NCBI GenBank assembly: GCA_024305405.1
Contig: JAKNDB010000068.1
Span: 4,278,501-4,342,500, forward strand
DNA from: Dirofilaria immitis
Lineage: Eukaryota > Nematoda > Chromadorea > Rhabditida > Onchocercidae
Direction: 5' to 3'
DNA: 64,000 nt
A program made the translations under genes and the position numbers. The notes beneath the pieces are model-generated. The model did not search any database. It was given only the letters and a program-made list of their open reading frames with translations, and was not told where the DNA came from. Position 1 is the stretch's first letter. Every line of letters begins with the position of its first letter. Positions 14,380-24,749 of the stretch are shown piece by piece.

Positions 14380-17300
14380 ACAAATGAACTTTATTTTAAA
14401 CTTTAATTTTTTAAATATTTCAATAGCATATTTAAATGCAAATGTTTACATATAGAATGTTAACTTCTACATTCCTCGTAATCATTTATTCGTTATTATT
14501 TAAAAAATATGAAGTATTTGTGTCAACAAATTTCAAAAAAAAATTAATATTTACATGTAAACAAGTTGCTATGAATCAAATTCAACTATCGGACCAATTT
14601 ACAAAAGCTTTTAAATTTGCAAATTATTATCCTCCAAAATTCCTGGATAATATAACTATAATTCAGTACTACTAAAATATAGTATGATGCATTTCTAGGT
14701 GCTCTAAAAAACGAACAAAAGATATTATTTGCCACATGAAAGCTAAAAAAGAATCGATAACTAAATGAAATAAAATAATTTTCATGTAGTAAATAACGTA
14801 ATAAATATACGTGATTTTAGCGTAATATACGTCTTAATGATAGCTATAATTAATAATAAACGTCACGAGAATATCCGTGATTTTGGTATTACACTCTTTG
14901 AAAACACTTGTCGTTTTGGCATAATATACGTACTTGGAATAACTTATTCTTTTAACATAGTAAATATCATGGAAATATTTGTCGTAATTATGTTAATGCT
15001 TTCATTATGATAAATGGACTAATAATAAATGTCTTGCGTATAAAACCCCGTGATCTTGGCATAATACACGTCTTAGAAATACCTTAGTTTTGACATAGTA
15101 AATGTTCCAGAAATATCTATAGCTAAACTAATTATCAGATAGCTATATGATAACTGAATTGATAATCTTTCAAAATTTAATTTTTTTCATAACTAAGGAT
15201 AGCCTTAAATCTAGAAAATTTATAAGATCAAAATTTTGTAAAAATTGACATTCTCTGAAAAAATGAAAAAAACTTACATGCACAATATTTATTATTCATT
15301 TCATCGTGAAGGAAATATCCAACAAGCAATATTAAATTAATCATTTGCCACTTTTGATATCCAATATTTTCGAGAATTTCGATTCTCGAATTCCATTTTG
15401 ATTTCAATTCTGATTTCATCCATTGTTTGTTCCGTAAAGCTTTACATCTTTGGCGATAATGTTCTTTTGCCATTGCATTTTTCGACTTTTCTAACAGTTT
15501 TCTATACCTTTTTGGCTCTTACCTAGCCATATAGTCTCAGCTCCAACTTAGGATTAATAGACATAAAGTAGGCAGACGAATAATAGAATTTGACAAAAGA
15601 TGATCATGATGTAATACAAATTATAAAAAAATTACTCTTGATTGGAGTCAAAAGTTCTAATAATTCAATAAAATTAGAGATTTAAAACTCAAAAATTCAG
15701 ATCAAAATATCAAAGGAATATTTTCTCGAGACAAGCAGATTTTAAAGATCAAATGAGATCTAAGAAAAAAGAAAAAAGACGATAACAAGCAACATTCTTT
15801 TACGAAGTATTTCTATTAATTAGCACCATGTAATCACAATAGATAGTGACTAGTTGAATATAATCACAAATACTGATCGATTGAATTTACTTAATTACAG
15901 ATAATCTAATTAAAATAATTCGTTAAAAAATATTAGATAACAAAATTAGAAATCGATATATAGTTTAGCAAATATTAAAATAATTTATCATCATGATAAG
16001 TTATCAAGAAACAATTGAAAAAGCAAAATTCTTACCTTTTGAAGTGTTTCGATAGTCTGAAATTGAAATTTAAATTTAAATTAAAAATTGAATGGTATGA
16101 AATGTTATTTTTATATAATAATTACTATAAATAAATAGTGAAATTTTTAGGAAAATAAATGGACATGTATGTATGCTTATATTTAACCATCAAATAGTTT
16201 CAATAATATCATATTTTACATCCTCAAATTATCCAAGGTCACCTATCACATTTCACCTTTTTCAATTTCTTTATTTCTTTTACATAATTCTACTACATGA
16301 TATACGAAGTGATAAATTATTATTTCGTAATATATATATTATACATTTGAATGCCGAAAATTATTGTATGTTTTGACAAGATCAAATATAATCGCTTATT
16401 TAAATTAAATTTTATTTTAATTTTATTCCATTTCAAATTTTCCTTTAAAATGTTATTAGAATATATTTTAATAAAATTGTAACGCAAAAAAAAATTCAAC
16501 CTTTTTAATTTCAGCAAGTTCTTTAAGCGTTTGATCGTTTTGTCTTGTAGTCTGAAATATTGGAAATTTTCATTTCTAACCCAAAATTTTTTTACAATTA
16601 TTATTATTAATGTTGATTTAATTATGTAAATTATTAAACTCTTCGAAATTTGGTAAAAATCTTTTAGAACTTTAGCCTAGATCATTAAGCCTTTAATTTT
16701 TATTTAATTTATACTACTAAAAGAGCTATTCGAGATTGCTAAAAAATATATCGAACTTTTGGTCCAGGCCATTGAGGCTTATCCCATGGTTTATTAGCAT
16801 CATTTTCACGTGCTTTCAAATAATCCTTTAATCGGGATGCTTCCATTTCACGATGCCTATCCAAGCTTTCTGTTAAATATGCACTGGTCGTAATAGGCCG
16901 TGTTTCAATAGCCTGAAATTTCAGAATTTTTTTGGTAGGGATTGGATTTTAAGTGTGAGGGAATTTTTAAATCGAATTTAAAAAGCATTCATTAAAGGTT
17001 TCTAAATTAGAGTGGTTTTGATTTAAAAATGAAGGAATATTTGTAATCCTTCATTCGAATTTGAGAAATATAGACAAATAAAAAAAATTTGGGAATGAAA
17101 ATTTTTGAAAAATTAATGAAAACTAAAAAGTTAGAAAAATTGAAAGAAAAAACAATCAAAGTTCAAGAAAATCTTAGCTGTCACTTAAATTAGTTTATGT
17201 TATACTCAGTAAACTAAAAATTTGAATCAATAAAGACTCAAAATGGTAGTTCTATAATTAATAAATCTACAATTAATTTCCTTTTACTGATTAAAATATC

Positions 17301-20300
17301 TGTTAAATGCTTTCCGCTAATGGGATCCTCATCATTCTCGATCATAATTCAGATTAAGAAAATATTATTAAAAATTATTTGGTATTGTCAATGTACCCGT
17401 AATTTCCTTTGTTGCATTGGTTCCAATTTTAGGAATGATCGTTTGCTATGTTCACTTGGAAAATCTAAATTTCGTCGTTGAATTCGTGGAATTTCTCGAT
17501 GATATGTTGGCATTGATGCATTTGAGGTAACTTTTGGATCGATAATTTGTAATTTGAAGTGATCCTGCGTTTCTTTTACCTAAAAATTAATCACAAAATT
17601 ATAGATTTTGTGTAAATATAAATTCAAAAAAATGAGATCCAAAAATTTTTTCAGGTCAAAATCGTCTTTGCAAACTTTAAAGTTTTCTAAGAATAGCACA
17701 ATTCAATTAAATTAAATTTACTAAAGTAAACAAGAAATAAAAAATTAAATGAATTTATTAGAATCACTAAAATATCCCTTCATCATTTGTATGAATCAAA
17801 AATATCGCCTTTAATCTTCACTAGAAGTTTCGATTTTGTTGGTTACTGATTCAAAATTAAAATGAATTTTTGTTAAAAAAATCATAACCTTATAATCACC
17901 AACAGCTTCTGGCAAGTTTAAATCTGAGCCAAAATCAATTTTTGCGTCTGAAATACTAATTTTTACATACTAACATCTCTAACAAGTATCGAAATTAATT
18001 TTAAAAAAATTTTAGATCAATAAAATCTAAAATAAATATTCCAAAAAAATGAATGGCGGAATTTACCTGTCTTTCAGTAACACTTTTATAGCTAGGTGTA
18101 ATAGATTGTATCATAGATTTTTGTGCTTCACCGTGAATTATAGTCGGATGATCTTCCTGAATGAGAATTAGATATTCAACTAATAATATTTAGATTTCAA
18201 ATTGACAATTATAATTTATCAAATATCATACTTCTAGAAATTCTTTTGACAAAATCAATCTTTTTGAAATTTAATTTCAATTATTTGATTGCAAAAAAGT
18301 TTATGTCATTGCTGATTTAATTTCTATTGAAAATGTTATGTCAATGTCATTTTTATATCCAAGTTTTAAAAATCCAAAATTTCATAAAACAGTAATCAAA
18401 GGATCAATAATTAACTAGGCTGTAATCATTAATTGATATCTAGTATCGATTACTTGATGAATCGATGATTTCTAAAGTTGTGAGAATGAATCAGTTAGAA
18501 TTATAAATATTATGTTTTTATGAATATAAGATAATCATTATTGAAGTTAAAATCTAAATAAATTATTGAGTTTTCCTCAAATCTATATATTAAATTGAAT
18601 AAATTCAATTGGAAATGAACTAAGATACTCAAAATGCTTAATCAAATAAACGAATCATTTTTTGTTGAAATATATTTTTGGGAGCGATTGTTCATTTTCT
18701 GAATATTAAATTAATAAAAATTATTTATAATAAAAGTTTTTCAACTATATATTGTAATTTAAGCAATTCTTTAAAAAATAATTTAAATATGCAACAAATT
18801 GTTTTGAAAAAGTTTGGCCTGAAATTTAAGGTTAGAACATACAAAAACACGTAGACGTTCCATAAACATCGGTGAAAATCGTCGGACTTGAGGTTGTTCC
18901 ACCATTTTGTAATATTAATATAATATATATTAATTTAATATCGGAAATGGTATTTTAATTTAAACTTTTTATCGAATGAATAAGTTAAAAATCCATTTAT
19001 AGGAAGAGAAAAACAGGAAAACGGAATAAACGATCGATTTTCATATGAAAAATAAATAATTAGACTTCAAATAGAAGAATGCGAAATATTGCAGTAATTT
19101 TTAAATACGAGCTGATTATAGAAAATTGTTTAATAATTGTAATAAGAGTATATTTCAAATAGATTGAGCTTCAGATCTTAGCTTTTAAGAAGAATGAATA
19201 TTGGCAAATTCGATATGTAAAGATATATGAAGAGTCTTTCTTAAAAGCTAGAATCCAAAGTGAATATTTTATCTGGTAATTTGTAAGACTATCTTCTAAG
19301 CAGATTGAGCTTGAAATTCTAGATTTTAAGAAGATCGTATATCGTCAAATATGAATAAAATTAGGATCAGAAAAAGTTTTTTCAGAATTTCTTTTTTTGG
19401 AGGAAAAATTGGTAAAAATTGAAACATTTAGCTGTGCAATTTGATATTTACCTTGACAAATTAAAATAAGAGAAAAAATATCTAAAATGCAACCAATATG
19501 ACTAATATGGACATTTTGGAATATTTATGAAACAAATCATTATTGATCAAAGATTATTCAATTATATAAACATTGATATATCATTGTTAAATAAACCATT
19601 CTCGATCATTTTCGATTCTGAGAATATTCTTAATTTAAAAAAAAAAACAGCAAAAAAATGATTAATTGACATTGATTTAGTTATTATGTATTTTTTTGGA
19701 CATTTTTTTGATCCTAGGCTCCGATGCACAAAATCAGAAGCTATTATCATTTAAAAACGTGAGTTGAAAGGAAAGTTAACTGTAACTACTTCTTATTTCT
19801 AACAAATGCTACAATAAAATTTAAAATTTAGATTTAAAGAAAATTTCAAAATATGTCTCGAAAAAAAAATTCAAGAATTTTTGCCCTAAAGCAAACGATT
19901 TTATCCATTTTGAAAAAATTTTTTAAGACAAAATAAGAGAAGAAATTCATGTTACGATATTTATTTGATTTAGTATCTATTTTGTGGTAAAATATAAAAA
20001 AAGTTTGAGAGTTTGTTTGAGTAATCGGTTTTCAATACTATAACTTCACGTGAATATAGTATTTTGAAATATGTAAATTATTATGAATTGATTTAAGTAG
20101 ATGTAAACACTGGATAAATTGGGAATGAAACGAATGTAATAATCTTTTTCAAACTTTTAAATCTCATGAGAAACTTTAAAAAATGAAAGAGATATCGAAG
20201 ATTAATAACAATAAGTTTTTTCAAAAAAAACGAAGGGATAATTTGATAAAGAAATTTTCTAAATTATTTATCCAGCTTGATAATCATCAGGATAAATTAT

Positions 20301-23300
20301 AAACCTAGATCAAATTGTTTTCAATGATTTTGAAGAGATTGTCGAAATCAAATGTAGCGAATAATTGGAAATTTCACTTTTCTACTATTTAAAAAATATT
20401 TCTGATATTCGTTATTGAAAAATCAACAACATTTGCTATTATTTTAAATATAAACATAATTCTATAAATTATTCATCAAATAATATAAAACTATAAACAA
20501 ATTGAAGCAAATTAAATAAGCAAAAGATGTATGTAAATAAATAATAATAAAATAATTCTATAAACATATATATATATATATGTTCGAATAAAAAAATAAA
20601 CTTATCAAAACTGTTCATTCGAATGATTGAAACACTATACAATTGATTTTAATCGCCTTTTCAAGCTATCTTCAATAATTTGATTTAAAGTAATCTCGAA
20701 TAAAAAAGATATACGTAAATAGGCTTATCAATCTTCTGATGACCTTCATGAATCGAAATTATCCATTCCGGCAAGTATCATCATAAAAATAAACCAATTA
20801 AAACTATCAGTTTCAAAGAATTCATAACCAATAACGAATAATTGATAATATGATGTATATTTTTTTATCAAGTTTTTGCAAAAATTTTAATTTTAAATTA
20901 AAATTTCGTCATCAATTATTAAGAAATTTTTGAATGCGAAAGATTGGTTCATTGATTGATAAGAATGTAAAATGAAAGGAATAAGAATATATATTGTCGG
21001 GAAAAAGTATAATAACATATTGGAATGTATGATGTAATATCGTCGAGAAGAAGGAGAAGAAGATAGTTGAAAAATATTTTGCAAAATTCATATTGAAAGA
21101 AATACTAAATTATGCATATTCATTATTTTGTATTTCGTGATAACTTCAACGAGCTTTGATCTCTTGCTCCTGTATAATTCGTTAATAATTTATTTTTGAA
21201 AGAATAATTAAATTGCTTTAAGAAAATTTCAATTTCATATTATCATCAGACAGTTCAATTAAATTGAACAAAAATGAATATTTAAATGATTTAGAGGATG
21301 AGTTTTGTTTGAAAATGAAATTAATTAATGCAAAGATTTAAAATGAATTTTTAAAAAAGCGTCATTTAAAATAAGTTTATAATTTCCAAGGTTCAAAATA
21401 AAACGTCACAAAGAGGTAGAATAAAAGGTCCTAGAAAAAAAAAAAAAACAAAAATGATGGCATTCAATATACGCTAATTATTTTGTCTAAAATTTATGTT
21501 ATGAAAATTTTTTTCAAATAAATTTATGAAATTGAATATTATGAAGTTGAGGAAATTTCGATAAAATGCAAATGATTGCGTGTCGTGTATTTTTGTAAAT
21601 TAATTGATTGAAGTGATGAAAATACGGCATCTGAATGATGATAATGATAGTAATTAGTGACAATAACAAATAATTTTGCCGCAAGACGAAAGCAAAGATG
21701 TAATAATTTAGAAAAACTGATGAACTTCTTCATCGTAAATTTTAAAACGACGAATTAGGCGATGAAATGTCATTTGCATTTTGTACTTCATAATTTCTCT
21801 ATCAGTTAATTTGAAAAAAAAACAATTTTTGTTGTACTTCAGGAATTGCTGCAAATAGAAATAGTATGATGGAATGAGAAAAATACGTAATAAAAAAATA
21901 AATATCAATTATAGCAAAAATTTCTAGAAAATTCAATTAGATATCTGTGAGTAATATGGATGAAAGTGATATCAGTCAAGTGATATCGAAGTATTTTCAA
22001 GAAATTTTAGATAAACCAATAATTTTGCGTAATGTTATTGGATATTCGATCAATAAAAATTCAGATCATCAATATAGATTAAGATATACGGATAAATAGG
22101 ATAGATAGAATAGGCAAGTTATGACTGAAAGATTAGCAACTGATATAAGAGATGGATCAGAAATTATAAGAACCGGAAAATTATGAAAACCGGTAGAGGA
22201 ACAATGAATAATTGAATGAATTTTGATAATCTCATATTTCTCTTATCTTTCATTCCGCAGTTGGCTTTGTTCACCGGTTTTGTTATCTTCCTATTTTCTT
22301 TGCTTTAACTTTTTAATAAAAATTTAACGGATTTCAGTGAAATTTATTATATCAAATCATCATATTTCTTCCGGTGAAGATGAATTATGAAATATATCAT
22401 AAATTACAAAATGTCATAAAAATTATGAAACAAATCACGAAATATTCGTTTCTTTTTAAGATATTCAATATAATTCATTTCATGAGTTATGAAATTTTTA
22501 GCATAATATATTCTTCAATTGATGGTAATGAAGAAAAATAAAATTTGAAGGAAATTGAATTCCGAAATATTCTTTTGTTTCAAGATATTTAATAGAAATA
22601 TTTCTACATTATGAGAATTAATGTATATTTTCTGCTGAAGGTATGAAATTAATCAAGTTTGAAACAGTTGTAGAAATTGAAGGAAAGTTGAAAATTCGGA
22701 AACTGAAGTATCATTGGTAAAAAATTTTTATGCTAATCAAAAATATAATAGAAGAAAAATTGGAATACGATATGAATGAATAGCAAAAAGAGGAATTTTA
22801 AATAAATGAATGATGGAAAATGATTGAAGGTCAAAAGAAGGAAACATTGAAACCTAGAAACCCATTAAAAAATTAAAGTTATACCTTTCAACCAAAAAAA
22901 AAAAAAATTGGGAAACAGGAATGAGTTACAAAAATAGCAAGCGATGCGAAAACGATCGCTTTCCAAACTATTGATAGTATCAAATTTTAAAATTGAGAAA
23001 TGATTCAATCGTTCCCTTATAAATTAAACTTCGAAAAAAAGAAAAGAAAATTCTCCATTTTATATCAAAACATCCATTCGATTGTTTATAATTTCTAAAA
23101 ACGATAATATTTTTAAAAAAATTATTAAATTATTGTAAGGAATATATTGTATTATTCAAATTTTATTGGTTCAATTACCTCCGTTAACTGCTTTTATGAC
23201 AAAACTTGAATTTCATAATAAAATCATAAAAATTAATGAAAACTATCAAGTTGACAATCCAAAAAAAATACTATCAAACAAACAAATAAACAAATAAATA

Positions 23301-24749
23301 AATAAACGATATCGTGAATAGATAATGATATAATATCAATGATGATATTATATCATTCAATTTATAGAAGAATTCAAAATGACAAAATATCTGAGTAAGA
23401 TTTTTCAATTTCTTATCTCAAATATTTGGTTACAAAAACAAGTAATTGTTGATTGATTGCTCGTATTGAATTTAATATAATTATTATTATTTGCATAAGA
23501 TCAATCTTATCTAAAATTTCATATTATTTAATGATATGATTGTTTTGTTATCGAATAGAATTTAAGTATATTTTTAGCATGAAATTAAAAATATATCTGA
23601 AATTATTTGTAAATCATATTCATATTTTTGCAGCTTACTTATCTGAAGTTTCGTTTTTACTAAAATAAAATTTTATTAAGTAATTTAATCCTTAATTTAA
23701 TAAATTGCGCAAGAAAATTAAGGATTGATTTATATGACAAATCTTTAGAAAATAACGATTAATTAATTCATTTAAAAATTTCATTCATGTAATTAATTAA
23801 TGAATTAATTAATAGATATTATTATTTCGAAAATTTTGAATGAAATATAAAATATATTGTTTGCTTTCTTTAGTAGCGGACCATTAATTAGAATCTTAGA
23901 ATTTAATTTTCCTTTTTTTTAACAAATTGATTTATAATTTGATTTAATTAATAATGGCATATAAATCTCAGTTCATTCGAATAATTTATAATTCAGTTAA
24001 TATTGAAAATAAATTTCAACTCGTTGAATTAATTTGTAATTTAATTAATATTGGAAATAGTTTTCAATTTGTTTACATATATAATTAATTTAACAGTCTA
24101 ATTTCTAATAATATTCTTTTTATCTTCTATCTTAATATGCTTAATTTTTTATTAAAAGTTAACGAAAAAAATTCATTTATATTTGTGACCAAAAAAACTC
24201 TGCCTTAATGACTCACCGGTCTTGGTGGTTGACCTTCAACGACCTTTTCGATTGGTGTCGACCATTGTCTTACTGTTGTTTCAACTTTTGTCGACATGAC
24301 ACTTTTACTTTTATTAACGTTATCAAGAGAAGATGGATTTTTTCTTATTGTCCACTGACGTTGTGTTATTACACCTGAAAGCTTGAAATGATAAATTTAT
24401 CTTATGTTAGATGAAAAATTGAAAAAGTTGCATGAGCATCTTTTTTAATACTTCGTTATCTTATCGATTGGTATTTAAATTTTGTAAAAATTTCAAATCT
24501 TTCGAATTACTGTGAAGAATCTTTCCGTATTCTCGATTTCATACTATTTTCATTTCTTACCAAGAATATCGCTGTCGCGCGAAATGAACTCGTGATTCAG
24601 TAATTGAGGAGGTGGATTATCAGGTAATGGCGGTGGTACTGATAATTGCGCTTCTGCTGAATTTGATTTATTGTTATCAGCTTTATCTGTTGATGAGAAA
24701 TTGTTCGAGAAATCAGATGATTTCAATTGAATTTGCTCGAATTTTTGAG
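1984..24749 (-). CDS. Gene A: large multi-exon Trp/Pro-motif protein, possibly a cytoskeletal scaffold (unidentified)
   Basis: Exons in transcript order: 24749-24562, 24374-24217, 18156-18067, 17947-17889, 17579-17397, 16912-16757, 16551-16501, 16056-16036, then (link inferred from phase) 10113-9985, 9475-9284, 8802-8584, 8325-8090, 7794-7681, 7559-7499, 7326-7124, 6612-6478, 5862-5636, 5280-5121, 4894-4763, 4640-4490, 3826-3688, 3424-3168, 2616-2518, 2391-1984/1988. Most junctions have AG acceptors, GT donors and matching phases (for example G|GT making Gly at 24562/24374, and TG|G making Trp at 7681/7559). The product is about 1,250 residues, hydrophilic, rich in Ser, Gln and Arg, with no signal peptide or membrane span. 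Trp/Pro motifs recur: KRWKPPPEQSYIWP (5.2 kb), FRWQPVVHFPEY (4.85 kb), KPWDKPQWPGPK (16.8 kb), VRQWSTPIE (24.3 kb), ADWEKIYDLPPHS (3.4 kb). There is a proline-rich stretch, SVPPPLPDNPPPQ, at 24.6 kb. I do not recognise the family; a cytoskeletal or muscle adaptor is only a guess from composition. Frames break at homopolymer runs near 4521, 5697, 7127 and 17939. The true 5' and 3' ends are uncertain. Confidence 0.7.
4490..4640 (-). CDS. Gene A exon with frame break and GC donor
   Basis: This exon follows exon 4894-4763 with a split Gly codon (G|GT) and reads PGSLDEPAKRQIKY ... GGPRITPSG. After a G4 run the plausible continuation is in another frame (FYPNAPNAIK), which ends in phase 0 at AAG|GCAAGC, a classic GC-AG donor. 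It then matches the phase-0 start of exon 3826-3688. One added G at 4521-4524 repairs the frame. Confidence 0.6.
5636..5862 (-). CDS. Gene A exon with internal frame break
   Basis: The first part reads ESFEPKSMRIYETRPIMV...HSKPTAK in the frame set by exon 6612-6478. The last part reads clearly in another frame (NEIITSEQLLEKERFDIDLL), ending in phase 0 at a GTTAAT donor next to exon 5280-5121. No splice site lies between the two parts. One base added in the A4 run (T run 5697-5700) joins them and makes the exon 228 nt, exactly 76 codons. An alternative GTGAGC donor at 5682 would avoid the break but lose the second part. Confidence 0.6.
6613..6997. repeat. AT-rich tandem repeat of about 20-bp units
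   Basis: Units based on AATATTTCATAATATCTTA are organised into longer mixed blocks with TCATCATATC and CTAAGAATAT variants. The array begins right at the acceptor of Gene A exon 6612-6478 and fills most of that intron. Confidence 0.9.
7124..7326 (-). CDS. Gene A exon ending in a G4A6 run
   Basis: The frame NNEIEESIVHWSS ... EAMLWGK is open throughout and follows exon 7559-7499 in phase. At its 3' end the run GGGGAAAAAACAG leaves the exon in phase 2, while the next exon (6612-6478) starts in phase 0. One more A in the A6 run (T run 7127-7132) gives phase 0. The middle of the exon is Lys/Glu/Arg-rich (RQKELELEAMRRKKEAM), consistent with a short helix. Confidence 0.65.
10662..10685. repeat. (TA)n microsatellite
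   Basis: Twelve TA units within the Gene A intron between 16.0 and 10.1 kb. Confidence 0.9.
11274..11540 (-). CDS. Gene A alternative first coding exon (short isoform)
   Basis: Eighty-nine codons start at an ATG at 11540 (MSQKQILHEPPSSSS...) and end in phase 0 at a GTTATT donor, matching exon 10113-9985. The segment is rich in Ser, His and acidic residues. A probable noncoding leader exon with a consensus GTAAGT donor lies about 100 bp upstream (left edge 11640), so the ATG is likely a genuine start of a shorter transcript. The upstream exon 16056-16036 would splice past it straight to 10113. Confidence 0.6.
11640..11760 (-). promoter_or_regulatory. Probable 5' untranslated leader exon and promoter zone of the short Gene A isoform
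   Basis: On the minus strand the sequence ends ...ATAATAT|GTAAGTATTC, a near-perfect donor, with stops in all frames upstream, so it is noncoding. It lies just upstream of the start exon 11540-11274. The upstream limit given here is arbitrary; no TATA box or initiator can be singled out in such AT-rich DNA. Confidence 0.35.
12047..12095. repeat. (GAT/AAT)n microsatellite
   Basis: Mixed GAT and AAT trinucleotides; they give His/Tyr-rich chance frames on the minus strand. Confidence 0.85.
14323..14376. repeat. (ATT)n microsatellite
   Basis: About 17 uninterrupted trinucleotides. Confidence 0.95.
14810..15120. repeat. Degenerate repeat with CGTGAT...GCATAATATACGT modules
   Basis: The modules CGTGATTTTAGCGTAATATACGTCT, CGTTTTGGCATAATATACGTAC and CGTGATCTTGGCATAATACACGTC recur at irregular spacing, with intervening ACATAGTAAAT segments. 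The area is richer in CG than its surroundings. It lies within the Gene A intron between 16.0 and 10.1 kb. Confidence 0.6.
15278..15473 (-). CDS. Possible Gene A alternative exon (uncertain)
   Basis: An open stretch from an ATG at 15473 (MAKEHYRQRCKALRNKQW...) runs into a perfect GTAAGT donor at 15277. It has a basic first half and a hydrophobic stretch (INLILLVGYFL) near the end. Its phase-1 end does not fit the next recognised exons, and its upstream frame closes unless an A is added to the A5 run at 15478-15482. It could be an alternative last exon (the frame continues to a stop about 20 codons past the donor), a cryptic exon, or a start exon. Treat as tentative. Confidence 0.3.
16036..16056 (-). 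CDS. Gene A 21-nt microexon
   Basis: Seven codons (TIETLQK) lie between a TTTCAG acceptor and a consensus GTAAGA donor, in phase 0 on both sides. It follows exon 16551-16501 (TTRQNDQTLKELAEIKK), also phase 0, and the two together make a short charged helix-like segment. Being in frame and tiny, it may be alternatively skipped. Confidence 0.65.
17889..17947 (-). CDS. Gene A exon with apparent one-base loss
   Basis: This short exon is flanked by TTTCAG and a GTTATG donor. Its only open frame reads ...AKIDFGSDLNLPEAVGDYK and needs one incoming nucleotide, yet the preceding exon (18156-18067) ends in phase 0 in its only open frame. One extra A in the A5 run (minus strand; T run 17939-17943) makes the exon 60 nt and restores phase 0 at both ends. 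Confidence 0.6.
18843..18905 (-). CDS. Gene A alternative first coding exon
   Basis: Twenty-one codons begin at an ATG at 18905 (MVEQPQVRRFSPMF...) and end at a strong GTATGT donor in phase 0, which joins exon 18156-18067. No acceptor-like AG lies just upstream of the ATG, where the DNA is nearly pure AT, so this reads as a start exon and not an internal one. It implies a second promoter inside the roughly 6 kb intron between 24.2 and 18.2 kb. Confidence 0.65.
19150..19365. repeat. Diverged duplication with an inverted partner
   Basis: AGATTGAGCTT ... TTTTAAGAAGA occurs at about 19161 and again at about 19299. A reversed TCTTTCTTAAAAGCTAGAATC segment lies between them. Noncoding, upstream of the 18.9 kb start exon of Gene A. 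Confidence 0.45.
23324..23357. repeat. Perfect 15-bp AT-rich inverted repeat
   Basis: AATGATATAATATCA and its complement are separated by ATGA. In the Gene A intron between 24.2 and 18.9 kb. Confidence 0.55.
24217..24749 (-). CDS. Gene A, most upstream recognised coding exons (pair)
   Basis: Exon 24749-24562 follows a TTTCAG acceptor and ends at a GTAAGA donor. Exon 24374-24217 follows TTTCAG and ends at a consensus GTGAGT donor. Their junction completes a Gly codon. The first exon holds the proline-rich segment (PPPLPDNPPPQ), a candidate SH3- or EVH1-type ligand. The second holds RQWTIRKNPSS and VRQWSTPIEKV, two of the Trp motifs seen through the protein. The first exon needs one incoming nucleotide, so a further 5' exon exists; I did not find it. 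Alternatively translation of this transcript starts at the internal ATG of MSTKVETTV in the second exon. The phase-0 end fits exon 18156-18067, skipping the alternative first exon at 18.9 kb. The boundary near 24562 could be off by one base. Confidence 0.75.

Larger units (their letters stand above)
12200..15270. other. Intron of Gene A, no exon recognised
   Basis: AT-rich noncoding sequence with the (ATT)n tract and the CGTGAT-module repeat. A plus-strand open frame at 14436-14675 has no coding character or splice context. Confidence 0.6.
18910..24210. other. Long Gene A intron, no exon recognised
   Basis: About 5.3 kb of AT-rich sequence with small duplications and one AT hairpin. It must hold the promoter of the transcript starting at 18.9 kb. 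Confidence 0.6.

Noticed and set aside
14436..14675. Plus-strand 79-codon frame
   Set aside because: No splice signals or family features; it lies in AT-rich intron sequence beside an (ATT)n tract.
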